Source: Nitrososphaerota archaeon
GTDB taxonomy: Archaea; Thermoproteota; Nitrososphaeria; Conexivisphaerales; DTJL01
Length of the DNA: 64,000 nt
Assembly (NCBI GenBank): GCA_021324115.1
Contig: JAJPJS010000018.1
Coordinates: forward strand, 1 to 64,000
Direction of reading: 5' to 3'
Part shown: piece by piece, positions 52,796 through 60,648 of the stretch
How positions within the stretch are numbered: position 1 is the stretch's first letter
Layout of the letters: the number at the start of each line of letters is the position of its first letter
Notes under the pieces: generated by a model
The model's input: the letters and a program-made list of their open reading frames with translations, nothing else
Told to the model about the DNA's origin: nothing
Databases searched by the model: none
Translations under genes and position numbers: made by a program

Positions 52796-54067
52796 ATGAA
52801 TGGCATACAGGACGAACTAGAAACAGAGCTGAAAAGTCATACGGTCTTCGCCGGCAACCTTAGACCGAATTACAGCGGGGTTGGCCTTTCCAACCTTCCA
52901 GCTACGATAGCAAGTCATTTGGGATGCAGAATCCCCGGAGCGTCGACTCTGAGCAGAAAGGTCGATGATTTTGATGCGGATTATTCCACCGTGATTCTGC
53001 TGCTTGTTGACGGTATGGGATGGAATCTGATCAAATCGTTGGCAAAGGGTAACAGGTATCTAGCCGACCTTTCCAATAAATTCCCACCTTCACCCATGAC
53101 CACCGTGTTTCCATCAACCACATCCACAGCTATCACCACGCTGAGCACTGGAAGGTCGCCTTCTGAACACGGAATCGTTGGCTACACCATGTTTGTGAAG
53201 GAGCTTGGAACCATAGTCAATATGCTTGACTTCAAGGCAGTGAATTCGCCTAAAGATGAAACTATTTTTGAAAAGGGGATTCAGCCAGAAGAGTTTCTCG
53301 GTATTCCGACCTTTTATCAGCTTCTTTCAAGGGAGGGTATCCAGTCTTTTGTTCTGACCAAAAACTACATTCTGGGCTCGGGGCTTTCAAAAATCACCCA
53401 TGCTGGCGCACATCAAAACGGCTATGTCGATGTGGGTGACATGTTCGTCTTACTGAGGAAGCTGCTTGAATCCAACCGAGGCCTGAGAAAATATGTGTTC
53501 GTGTACTGGCCATCCGTGGATACTGCATCACACGCCTTCGGTCCCTGGAGCGAGGAAACGGCGGCCGAGATGCGGAGTCTATTTTTCTCTCTTCAGGAAG
53601 AATTTCTGGGAAAGCTTCCAGGACAGTTGCGTAAGGATACAGTCCTTCTGATCACAGCCGACCACGGGCAATCTCAAATAGTTGATGGTGGAGCGTTCGA
53701 TGCATCAACCGATAAAGAATTCATGGACATGCTCATCATGCCTCCAACAGGGGACTCCAGAACCGCCTTTCTGCACGTAAAGGAGGGTCGCAAGGGGAAT
53801 GTTGAAGAGCACCTGAAGAAGAAGTTTGGCAGGTCGTACAGCTGTATGGATATTGATAATGCCATTGATCTGGACCTACTGGGTCCTGGGACGAGAAAAA
53901 AGGGACTGGTCGACAGGCTGGGCGACCTCATGATCCTAACGGAGCCAGGGAGGTCCATATTCTATCCTTTCAAGCCGAACAGTGTGTACAACCAGAGGGG
54001 AGCGCATTCTGGTCTTACTGAGGATGAATTGATCATTCCACTATTCAAGATTCCATTGTCAACATAA
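52796..54067 (+). CDS. Alkaline-phosphatase-superfamily phosphodiesterase/nucleotide pyrophosphatase
   Basis: A 423-residue metal-dependent phospho- or phosphodiesterase. Metal and nucleophile motifs: LLVDGMGW (D72), FPSTTSTAITTLSTG (nucleophilic Thr about 108), PSVDTASHAFGP (D, H), LLITADHGQ (D, H) and GAHSGLTEDELIIPL (final His). It resembles archaeal type I phosphodiesterases. No signal peptide or membrane helix, so it acts in the cytoplasm. TATA-like TTTATG is about 30 bp before the ATG. A UbiX-like gene follows after 26 bp. Confidence 0.85.
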   Translation: MNGIQDELETELKSHTVFAGNLRPNYSGVGLSNLPATIASHLGCRIPGASTLSRKVDDFDADYSTVILLLVDGMGWNLIKSLAKGNRYLADLSNKFPPSPMTTVFPSTTSTAITTLSTGRSPSEHGIVGYTMFVKELGTIVNMLDFKAVNSPKDETIFEKGIQPEEFLGIPTFYQLLSREGIQSFVLTKNYILGSGLSKITHAGAHQNGYVDVGDMFVLLRKLLESNRGLRKYVFVYWPSVDTASHAFGPWSEETAAEMRSLFFSLQEEFLGKLPGQLRKDTVLLITADHGQSQIVDGGAFDASTDKEFMDMLIMPPTGDSRTAFLHVKEGRKGNVEEHLKKKFGRSYSCMDIDNAIDLDLLGPGTRKKGLVDRLGDLMILTEPGRSIFYPFKPNSVYNQRGAHSGLTEDELIIPLFKIPLST

Positions 54068-54093
54068 ATAGCAGTGGCTTTGGAATTTCAGGC

Positions 54094-54660
54094 GTGCGAC
54101 TTATCGTCGGCATATCAGGCGGAAGCGGCGTCATCTATGGAATAAGACTGCTTCAGGTACTGAAGAAGCTCAATGTGGAGAGCCATCTCATCATCACAAC
54201 GGCGGGTCGTGAGACAATAAGGTTAGAGACATCATTCAAACTCTCTGAAGTCGAAGCGCTGGCGACCGAAAATTACAGAATTGGAGATATAGCATCCAAA
54301 CTTTCAAGCGGTTCCTTCAGGACAGATGGAATGGTTATCATACCGGCCAGCATGAAGACTGTAGGCGGAATCGCCTCAGGTTACGCGGATAATCTGCTGC
54401 TTCGAGCCGCCGAGGTGACGCTCAAGGAGCGGAGGCCATTGGTCCTGGTACCTAGAGAAACACCCCTGAATCTGATCCACCTGGAAAATATGGTGAAGGT
54501 CACACAGGCAGGCGCAGTAGTCCTTCCTGCGATGCCGGCCTTCTATCAAAAGCCGAAGTCAGTAGACGATCTGGTCGACCATATCGTCGGTAAGGTTCTC
54601 GACATTCTTGGTGTGGAGCATGACCTCTACCGCAGGTGGACAGGTGTGAGGTCGGAGTGA
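54094..54660 (+). CDS. ubiX: UbiX-like flavin prenyltransferase
   Basis: A 188-residue flavoprotein that makes prenylated FMN for UbiD-type decarboxylases. Motifs: N-terminal GISGGSGVIYGIRLL, PASMKTVGGIASGYADNLL, LVLVPRETPLNLIH and the terminal PAMPAFYQKPKS. The length is normal. TATA-like TAAATA is centred 27 bp before the GTG, suggesting a separate leaderless message. No UbiD partner is in the window; the prFMN user must be elsewhere. Confidence 0.92.
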   Translation: MRLIVGISGGSGVIYGIRLLQVLKKLNVESHLIITTAGRETIRLETSFKLSEVEALATENYRIGDIASKLSSGSFRTDGMVIIPASMKTVGGIASGYADNLLLRAAEVTLKERRPLVLVPRETPLNLIHLENMVKVTQAGAVVLPAMPAFYQKPKSVDDLVDHIVGKVLDILGVEHDLYRRWTGVRSE

Positions 54661-54712
54661 CCCGGGACTGATCGGAATTTCTCATGTCATTCTATAATTG
54701 CTTATTCGTAGG

Positions 54713-54726
54713 TCAATACGTATTGA
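54713..54726. promoter_or_regulatory. Perfect 14-bp palindrome upstream of the coiled-coil gene
   Basis: TCAATACGTATTGA is a perfect inverted repeat directly abutting AT-rich TATAATAT (54727-54734), which could be the TATA element. An overlapping operator for a dimeric repressor would explain it. It lies 52 bp before the ATG at 54778. Confidence 0.5.
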
Positions 54727-54777
54727 TATAATATGTTAAGACTGTGAGTGTTGTGATTCATGCCGTGTGTTTGAAAA

Positions 54778-55539
54778 ATGAGCAGAGCTGAAGAAATAAC
54801 CTCGGAAGTTAGGCGTCTTGTTATGACCTGCAGGGCCCTTGAGGCTCAGCTGAAGCAGTCCGTTCCAAGAAAGGAATACGAGGAGGCCTTGGCAAAGAAG
54901 CAGGCCGAGATCGATAACCTCACGGTTCAGCTGACCGAAACCAGAAAGGAGCTCGACAGGGTTGTATCAACAGGCACGTGGGCCCAGGACGTACGTTCAT
55001 CTCTTGATTCTCAGAGGTCTGCAATAGATGATCAGACGGGGCGCATCCAGCGTCTCTCTGACAGGATCGAGCAGGGCACCGTGCCGAATGAGTACTATAC
55101 AAGAAGCCTAGAACGAATCAAGGAGCTGGAAGCCTCTATACAGGAGCTCAGGTCCACAACCGTCCCGAGGCCCCAGTATGAGGAGCTGCAGGAAAGGCTC
55201 AATCACATGGTACCGGCAGAACAGCTCACAAGTGCCCAGCAAAGAATCCAGGAACTCGAAGCCTCACTTACAAATTATGTTCCGAGAAAGATTCTTGATG
55301 AGTTGAAGTCAGAAATTACTTCGCTAGTCAGGGAAGCGCTTGCAACCGTCGTTCTTGAAACGACCGCGAAGGTGCAGTCGAATGAAGAAGGTACGGATTC
55401 ACCTGTGAAGGAAGAGGCGGTCAAAATCGTGGAACAGATCGAGCAGCCGGAGAAGCCGGCAGAGGCCGCCGTTACTCCCGCCGTGGTGGCTGTCGAAGCG
55501 GTGCCTGCAGCTCAGGTTCAGGAACAGGGAAACCCGTAG
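54778..55539 (+). CDS. Coiled-coil protein with recurring V-P-x-x-x-Y modules
   Basis: A 253-residue soluble protein, almost entirely predicted coiled coil up to residue 190, then an acidic Pro/Ala/Val-rich tail. A short unit recurs: VPRKEYEEAL (29-38), VPNEYYTRSLERIKELEASI (102-121), VPRPQYEELQERL (129-141), VPAEQLTSAQQRIQELEASL (145-164) and VPRKILDEL (168-176). Each pairs a Val-Pro break with a heptad helix containing (R/E)-I-x-E-L-E. No enzymatic domain. Function unknown; a scaffold, filament or chromosome-associated role is speculation. A hairpin follows the stop. Confidence 0.7.
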   Translation: MSRAEEITSEVRRLVMTCRALEAQLKQSVPRKEYEEALAKKQAEIDNLTVQLTETRKELDRVVSTGTWAQDVRSSLDSQRSAIDDQTGRIQRLSDRIEQGTVPNEYYTRSLERIKELEASIQELRSTTVPRPQYEELQERLNHMVPAEQLTSAQQRIQELEASLTNYVPRKILDELKSEITSLVREALATVVLETTAKVQSNEEGTDSPVKEEAVKIVEQIEQPEKPAEAAVTPAVVAVEAVPAAQVQEQGNP

Positions 55540-55547
55540 GATACTGC

Positions 55548-55583
55548 CCAGAAGACGCAGTTTCTTATTTGCGTCTCTTCTGG
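55548..55583 (+). terminator. Stem-loop after the coiled-coil gene
   Basis: CCAGAAGACGCA pairs with TGCGTC-TC-TTCTGG: 12 base pairs, a 2-nt bulge and a 10-nt T-rich loop, beginning 9 bp after the stop codon. It is a plausible 3'-end structure; a T-run sits further on, near 55690. Confidence 0.5.
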
Positions 55584-55719
55584 CCGCTGAAAGAAGCTGT
55601 GCGCGGATAATAACCTGCAGTGACAATGTGCTGAGGTATCTCCCGGCTCGGGCACGGCGTCAGGCAAACCAAATACTCGGAAGTGAGTATGATTTTTTTG
55701 TTCCAGTCAGAACATGGCT

Positions 55720-56481
55720 TTACCTCGCAAACTGAAAAATGACCAAAATGGGTGAATCCTTACTCACCATCTGGGATACCCTCTCCTTCCATTTTGTGCC
55801 CCTTGAGGCCAGCACGACTATCCCTTCAGGATCGCAACCCGCATTTCTGATCAGACTGATCAGCGCGGACATTGTGCGCCCTGTGGTTGCGACGTCGTCG
55901 ACCACCAACACCCTGTCTCCTCTTTTTATCCAGGTCACGGGCAGGTAGAGGGTCAATACTTCGGCTGGGTTCGAGGATGGAAGTTCAGACTCATAATACG
56001 CTCCCTTACCAGACGCCTTCGACTGTGTTGCAAAGATCAGGTCCGCGCCAAGCCGAAGCGCTATGGCCGTCGCCAGGGGAATCCCAGAGGATGCAGCGGT
56101 TATGACCTTGTCGATCTTTCTACCTGCAAATTCCGAGTAGACCTCTCCTGCGATCCACCGGAGCGCACTCGGATTGCCGAGTACCTCATGCATGTCCAGA
56201 TATCCTCCCTCCCTGAACACCATCTTCTGGGCGACAAGGTCCCTGAATTCCATTACGCCTGTCAGTCGTTCCTGAATCAACCTTGATTGTGCCCTTGAGG
56301 GTCTAACAGAACCCGTAACATATCTGCACAGAAGGGTGGAGTGAATTCCAGTCCTTTTTTCCATCTCCGAGTAGGTCATTACCCCCTTCAGCACCCGGAG
56401 TCTATCTACCACCGAATCCACAACTGAAATCTGAGTATCTTGCTTTGGGTTCAACGTGTCAACACACACCTGCTGGTGCAT
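55720..56481 (-). CDS. HTH-phosphoribosyltransferase transcriptional regulator (GfcR/PurR-like)
   Basis: A 253-residue two-domain protein. Residues about 20-80 hold an XRE-type helix-turn-helix (MTYSEMEKRTGIHSTLLCRY). The rest is a PRTase fold with the PRPP motif VLVVDDVATTGRTMSAL. Haloarchaeal GfcR has this architecture and controls sugar catabolism. Catalytic use is uncertain; a ligand-sensing role is likely. It is divergent from the APC permease gene, the obvious candidate target, and shares a TATA-like element with it. Confidence 0.78.
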   Translation of the reverse strand: MHQQVCVDTLNPKQDTQISVVDSVVDRLRVLKGVMTYSEMEKRTGIHSTLLCRYVTGSVRPSRAQSRLIQERLTGVMEFRDLVAQKMVFREGGYLDMHEVLGNPSALRWIAGEVYSEFAGRKIDKVITAASSGIPLATAIALRLGADLIFATQSKASGKGAYYESELPSSNPAEVLTLYLPVTWIKRGDRVLVVDDVATTGRTMSALISLIRNAGCDPEGIVVLASRGTKWKERVSQMVSKDSPILVIFQFAR

Positions 56482-56520
56482 TTACACAAGTATGTAAATT
56501 TTACCTGCCGCTCTGGTAAT

Positions 56521-56530
56521 GGATTTATAG
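56521..56530. promoter_or_regulatory. Shared TATA element between the HTH-PRTase gene and the APC permease gene
   Basis: GGATTTATAG on the plus strand is centred 26 bp before the ATG at 56552 (leaderless). Its complement CTATAAATCC could serve the minus-strand gene, giving a leader of about 20 nt before 56481. Confidence 0.45.
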
Positions 56531-56551
56531 CAGGTACGCAAGACTACCACT

Positions 56552-58108
56552 ATGACAGAACAGAAGAGCGGGGTCTTCGTCCGGGAATCCACAGGATTGG
56601 TTAAGAATGTCTCTTTCCTTGATGCCGTCTCGCTAAACATCAGCAGTATGTCGGGTGGGGCGGCGCTGGCTACCATCGCATTCACGATGCTGCTGGTGCC
56701 TACGGCTCTCGGCTCGGTTTCCGGTGTGAACCTGGTTTACGGCTCGATAATCGCCTTCCTGATAACCATTCCACAGATGATCGTGTATACAATTCTTACA
56801 AGGCGAATGCCGAGGACCGGAGGGGATTATGTTTGGACCTCCCGGGCATTCGGTGGATTCATCGGAAGCACGGTATCGTTCATGGGCTATACCGTGGAGA
56901 CGATGGCGTTTCTTGCACTGATCGTCATAGCCACCGTTCTGGCGGTGGGGTCGGTCGGAGTTTCTCTCGGTTATCAATCGTTCCTGCCCCTGGCGCTCCC
57001 GGGTAACGTGGCTGGATCAAATCCTCTGGAGCAGTTCATTCTCGGGTCGTCTGTCTTTGGTCTTCTGATCGCTCTGAATATTTTCAGGCCCAGACTGGGG
57101 TACAAGCTCGTTTCATTTACGGTAATACTGGGTATAGCGAGCCTGGTGGTGGCCAATCTTGTACTTCTTCTGGCCGGAAACACCGGGGTGGCTGGTTTCA
57201 TAAATTCCCTCGGAATACAGGGTACGACATACCAGTCTGTGGCCCAGTCCTACACGGGACCGCTTTTCAGCCTCCCTGGAACTCTGTTCATGATGCCCTT
57301 CTTCGCGATGTTCTGCTACCCCTGGTTTGTTGCGGCTCCTGCAGTAGCGAGCGAAATCAAAGGAAGGGGTGCGATGAAGTGGAATGTTCCGATTTCAGCG
57401 TTTGTTTCCTTGACGATTGTAACAATTTCCTTCGCGGTGCTTTACTATGTGGCAGGCTACAGATTCATCACAGCGGCACTTTCGAATCCGACACTTGTAA
57501 ATGACTATTCGTTCAACTTCTGGACACTGGCCATGGGTGTTTCTGGGAACCAGTTCATAGCCGCGTTCATAGGCATTGGGTGGATCCTTTGGAATATCGG
57601 AATACTTGCATATGGCATAATAGGCATCTCCAGGTACATCTTCGCGCAGTCGTTCGACAGATTCCTGCCGGAAAAGCTTTCGTACGTCAGTCATAGATTC
57701 GGTTCGCCTGTATTGGCACACCTTGTGGACCTGGTGGTGACGGTGATTCTTGTGGGTTTGGCATCCTTCTTCTACGGAACACTGACTTCGCTTTATGGTG
57801 CCATAATGGCTTCAATGGTATACTTCGTATTCGTCGGGGTTTCAGCAGCCATCTGGGCGAGGAGGAACGAGAAAGGTATCACGAAGCCCCTGCTCTCCGT
57901 TTCAGGCCTCCTGAGCGCAGGAGTCTTTGTGTACCTGACCTATGAATTCCTGGCCTACGGGAGTGTGTGGGGTGCGAACCCACTCGCGTATGGATACATA
58001 GCTGCTTCGATCATTCTCGGAGCTGTGCTTTACCAGTATTCCAGGATATCGCACGCCAGGAGGGGAATAGACATCAGCCTGGCATTCAAAGAAATACCAC
58101 CGGAGTAG
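56552..58108 (+). CDS. APC-superfamily amino acid/amine permease
   Basis: A 518-residue protein with about 12 membrane helices. The N-terminus (ATGLVKN-like STGLVKNVSFLDAVSLNISS) is followed by TRRMPRTGGDYVWTSRAFGG, the conserved APC helix-2/3 signature. It is predicted to import an amino acid or amine by proton symport. The Rieske oxygenase gene starts 12 bp after its stop, so import and oxidation of the same compound are likely coupled. Confidence 0.87.
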   Translation: MTEQKSGVFVRESTGLVKNVSFLDAVSLNISSMSGGAALATIAFTMLLVPTALGSVSGVNLVYGSIIAFLITIPQMIVYTILTRRMPRTGGDYVWTSRAFGGFIGSTVSFMGYTVETMAFLALIVIATVLAVGSVGVSLGYQSFLPLALPGNVAGSNPLEQFILGSSVFGLLIALNIFRPRLGYKLVSFTVILGIASLVVANLVLLLAGNTGVAGFINSLGIQGTTYQSVAQSYTGPLFSLPGTLFMMPFFAMFCYPWFVAAPAVASEIKGRGAMKWNVPISAFVSLTIVTISFAVLYYVAGYRFITAALSNPTLVNDYSFNFWTLAMGVSGNQFIAAFIGIGWILWNIGILAYGIIGISRYIFAQSFDRFLPEKLSYVSHRFGSPVLAHLVDLVVTVILVGLASFFYGTLTSLYGAIMASMVYFVFVGVSAAIWARRNEKGITKPLLSVSGLLSAGVFVYLTYEFLAYGSVWGANPLAYGYIAASIILGAVLYQYSRISHARRGIDISLAFKEIPPE

Positions 58109-58120
58109 GCGGCGAACACC

Positions 58121-59116
58121 GTGTCTGCCAAACAGTTCGTAGAGCAGCCAAAGCATGACTCTGTAGCCTCAGGTTACTTCCAGGTTGCAGCTCTTTCTTC
58201 GTCCGTGATTGAGGGAATCCTGTATCCGGTTAGGATTCTGGGTGAAGACATGGTACTCTGGAGGTCGAATGGGAAGGTACATGCGTGGCGCGACCTCTGC
58301 ATACATAGAGGCGCAAGGCTGTCTCTCGGTACAGTCGGGGAAGGCGTCGTTACTTGCGCCTACCATGGCTGGACGTATGGGGAAGACGGCTCATGCGTGT
58401 CCATACCAGCACACCCTGACCAGCGACCACCATCCAGGGCCAGAGTGCATTCTTATTCGGTCGTGGAGAAGTATGGGTTCGTCTGGGTCTGTCCTGGAAG
58501 GCCTGTTTATGGTGTTCCCTCGTTTCCGGAGTGGTCTTTGGAGGAGTACAGGAAGATCCATTGTGGGCCGTACCATGTAAAAGCGAGTGCTCCAAGACTG
58601 ATCGAAAATTTCCTTGACGTAGCTCATCTGCCCTTCGTGCACGAAGGGCTCTTGGGTGACAGAAAGCATGCGAGCATAGGAGACTATCAAGTATTAACCA
58701 ACGAAGATGGTATCACGGCTAAAAACATCATCATATGGCAGCCAGACCCCGACGGAACAGGTGTAGGTTCACACGTCACTTATACGTACAGGGTATTCAC
58801 ACCATTTACATCCTATTTCGTGAAGGATTCGACTAACAAAGGTTTCTCGATATACTGCAGCGTGACACCCGTGGATACAACGAGCAGCGTAATGTGGATG
58901 ATCATAGCCATGAACTACTCCCCTGAGGTGCCCTCAAGCCAGATAAGGGCTTTCGAAGACAGGGTCGTGTCTCAGGATATTAGGGTTGTCGAGTCGCAAA
59001 GACCTGAGCTTCTTCCCTTGGACCTTCAGGCGGAACTGCACCTTCGTTCAGACAAGACCGCTATCGCATACAGACGCTGGCTCAAAGAAATCGGCTTGGC
59101 GTTCGGCACTGAATGA
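58121..59116 (+). CDS. Rieske-type non-heme iron oxygenase, catalytic (alpha) subunit
   Basis: A 331-residue oxygenase of the vanillate-demethylase/ring-hydroxylating class. The Rieske 2Fe-2S ligands are C60, H62 (DLCIHRGARLSLG) and C79, H82 (CAYHGWTYGEDG). The mononuclear iron site is in ENFLDVAHLPFVHEG (D166, H169, H174 region). Short single-subunit length fits demethylase-type members. No ferredoxin-reductase gene is adjacent, so electrons must come from elsewhere. The APC permease directly upstream suggests a small nitrogenous or aromatic substrate. Such oxygenases are uncommon in archaea, so acquisition from bacteria is plausible. Confidence 0.9.
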   Translation: MSAKQFVEQPKHDSVASGYFQVAALSSSVIEGILYPVRILGEDMVLWRSNGKVHAWRDLCIHRGARLSLGTVGEGVVTCAYHGWTYGEDGSCVSIPAHPDQRPPSRARVHSYSVVEKYGFVWVCPGRPVYGVPSFPEWSLEEYRKIHCGPYHVKASAPRLIENFLDVAHLPFVHEGLLGDRKHASIGDYQVLTNEDGITAKNIIIWQPDPDGTGVGSHVTYTYRVFTPFTSYFVKDSTNKGFSIYCSVTPVDTTSSVMWMIIAMNYSPEVPSSQIRAFEDRVVSQDIRVVESQRPELLPLDLQAELHLRSDKTAIAYRRWLKEIGLAFGTE

Positions 59117-59230
59117 ACGAACGCAGAGTGTCTGATCATAACTTGGGAGAACACGACCTTTTCGTTTTTCGCATTCTGTCGAGATAGTTCGAGTCTGTTT
59201 GAATGTTTATAATTCTTTGAATCCGTTATT

Positions 59231-59602
59231 GTGGCGTTGAGTTCTAGTTCGGACGCCGAGATTGTTGAACGTATTCTTAATTTTGATGCCAGAATAAGAT
59301 ACTGTGCGGTCGTGGATCCTGACGGACAGGTGCTGGAAGGTGGAATGAGGGAAGGTCTCTCCCCCCTTGAACCAGCCAACCAGACCAAGGTGATACTGAC
59401 AAGGAGTACCCTTATCATGAAGATGTTCGAGGCTTCGGAGGAATTCTTTGGTGCCGTCAAAGCCGCCATGGTACTTCATGAATCCATTGTGCTGGCCGTT
59501 CTCGCACTTTCGCAGTCGAAGTTTTTGGTTATCTCCTGCGACCCCAGTTTCTTCGTAAACCTGACCCAGCTTTCAGAAGTTGCCAAATCAGGAAGTCCTT
59601 GA
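59231..59602 (+). CDS. DUF6659-like small protein
   Basis: A 123-residue soluble protein with an alternating alpha/beta pattern. The segment IRYCAVVDPDGQVLEGGMRE and the following KVILTRSTLIMKMFE recall DUF6659 proteins known mainly from Thaumarchaeota and relatives; this is recognised from memory only. TATA-like TTTATAAT (59206-59213) is centred about 22 bp before the GTG, so a leaderless start is plausible. Function unknown; a roadblock-like fold has been suggested for similar short proteins. Confidence 0.55.
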   Translation: MALSSSSDAEIVERILNFDARIRYCAVVDPDGQVLEGGMREGLSPLEPANQTKVILTRSTLIMKMFEASEEFFGAVKAAMVLHESIVLAVLALSQSKFLVISCDPSFFVNLTQLSEVAKSGSP

Positions 59603-59640
59603 TTTGGTTAAAGGCTCTTATCTTGCTTCTCGACAATCTG

Positions 59641-59781
59641 TTACTTAAGTCCCTCAAACAATTCGAGGAACTTCCTCTTTCCTGCTGTCAGATATCGTGC
59701 CTGTCCGGCGCTTCTGAGATGAGCCTGATACTTGGAGCCCAACCTTCTGCCTTGATCTCCTGCTAGACGGGACTCTTTCAT
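59641..59781 (-). CDS. Possible 46-residue basic protein
   Basis: A short frame starting MKESRLAGDQGRRLGSKYQA and ending LFEGLK, with a net positive charge and GAAGGGTGG 3 bp before the ATG. There is no family match and no strong TATA box. It is listed because it lies in an otherwise empty stretch and composition looks protein-like; chance is a real alternative. Confidence 0.3.
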   Translation of the reverse strand: MKESRLAGDQGRRLGSKYQAHLRSAGQARYLTAGKRKFLELFEGLK

Positions 59782-60648
59782 GTTCCACCCTTCGTACTAT
59801 ACGGATTTGTCGAGCGGTCTACAAACGTGATCTATATTGAGTCTCGGACTCCTTTCTGCACTGCCGGGTTCCCCAACTTCTTTTGAACCTCTTGAATTTC
59901 GATTATATCTGGTTGCCGACAGGTAATCTAATGCGACGCCTGCCAACACATCGTATGCACATATCCTTCCATACAATGTCCGACTATTAACGAATGCCCC
60001 AGTAAAGTTCGGATGAAAGCATAACAGAGTCCTTAAGATTGTTTCTTTGAATCTCAAGAAGTACCGACGCGGCCCAGTAGTGATAAATAGAGGGGCCGAA
60101 TTAAGGCTCAAGAGGTTAATCAGAAGGTGCGGGGCGCGGAAGATGTGCATTGCCAATATCGACTCAAGAATTTAGTCCTTCAAGATGCGCAGACTCTTCG
60201 GAGAGTTAAGCCAAGACCAGAATGTCGGATGGGAGGGGTCGGTGATGCATGGGGTCTCCTATTTTCGGATTCTGTCCTGTCAATCCTTAAGCAGAATACG
60301 TCGGGAATAGTGAGATGAAGAAGTGTCGAATTGTCGCAACCCGTTCGACGTGTTCGGTGTTGAACGAGCACTGTTTCTCAGGACGCGCATCGTGGACAGG
60401 GAGGAAGGGCGAACGAACTAATGTTGAATCTGCAAAATGCTTTCTTCCATTTCAATTCCATAAGGCGTACGAATCACTTGATGTGTGCCGGACTTCGTTC
60501 AATCCAAGGTTTAATCTCATTCTTCCATGCCTCCTTGCCGAACAATGAAAAGCTCAATCTTCTGAAGCATTTTGACCTGGGTTCGTTAGGTCCCTTACAG
60601 ATTTCACCCGGACTTCAGAACGAGTCTGATTACGACCGAAGGCCCACC
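59782..60648. other. Long intergenic region before the cyclase gene
   Basis: Apart from the possible small gene at its left edge, about 870 bp contain no convincing frame. A 119-codon minus-strand frame (59797-60156) and the plus-strand extension of the cyclase frame (60421-60648) lack family resemblance. Base composition resembles decayed coding sequence, but no parent gene was recognised. Confidence 0.4.

Noticed and set aside
59797-60156. 119-codon minus-strand frame
   Set aside because: No start signals or family match; composition looks like decayed sequence.
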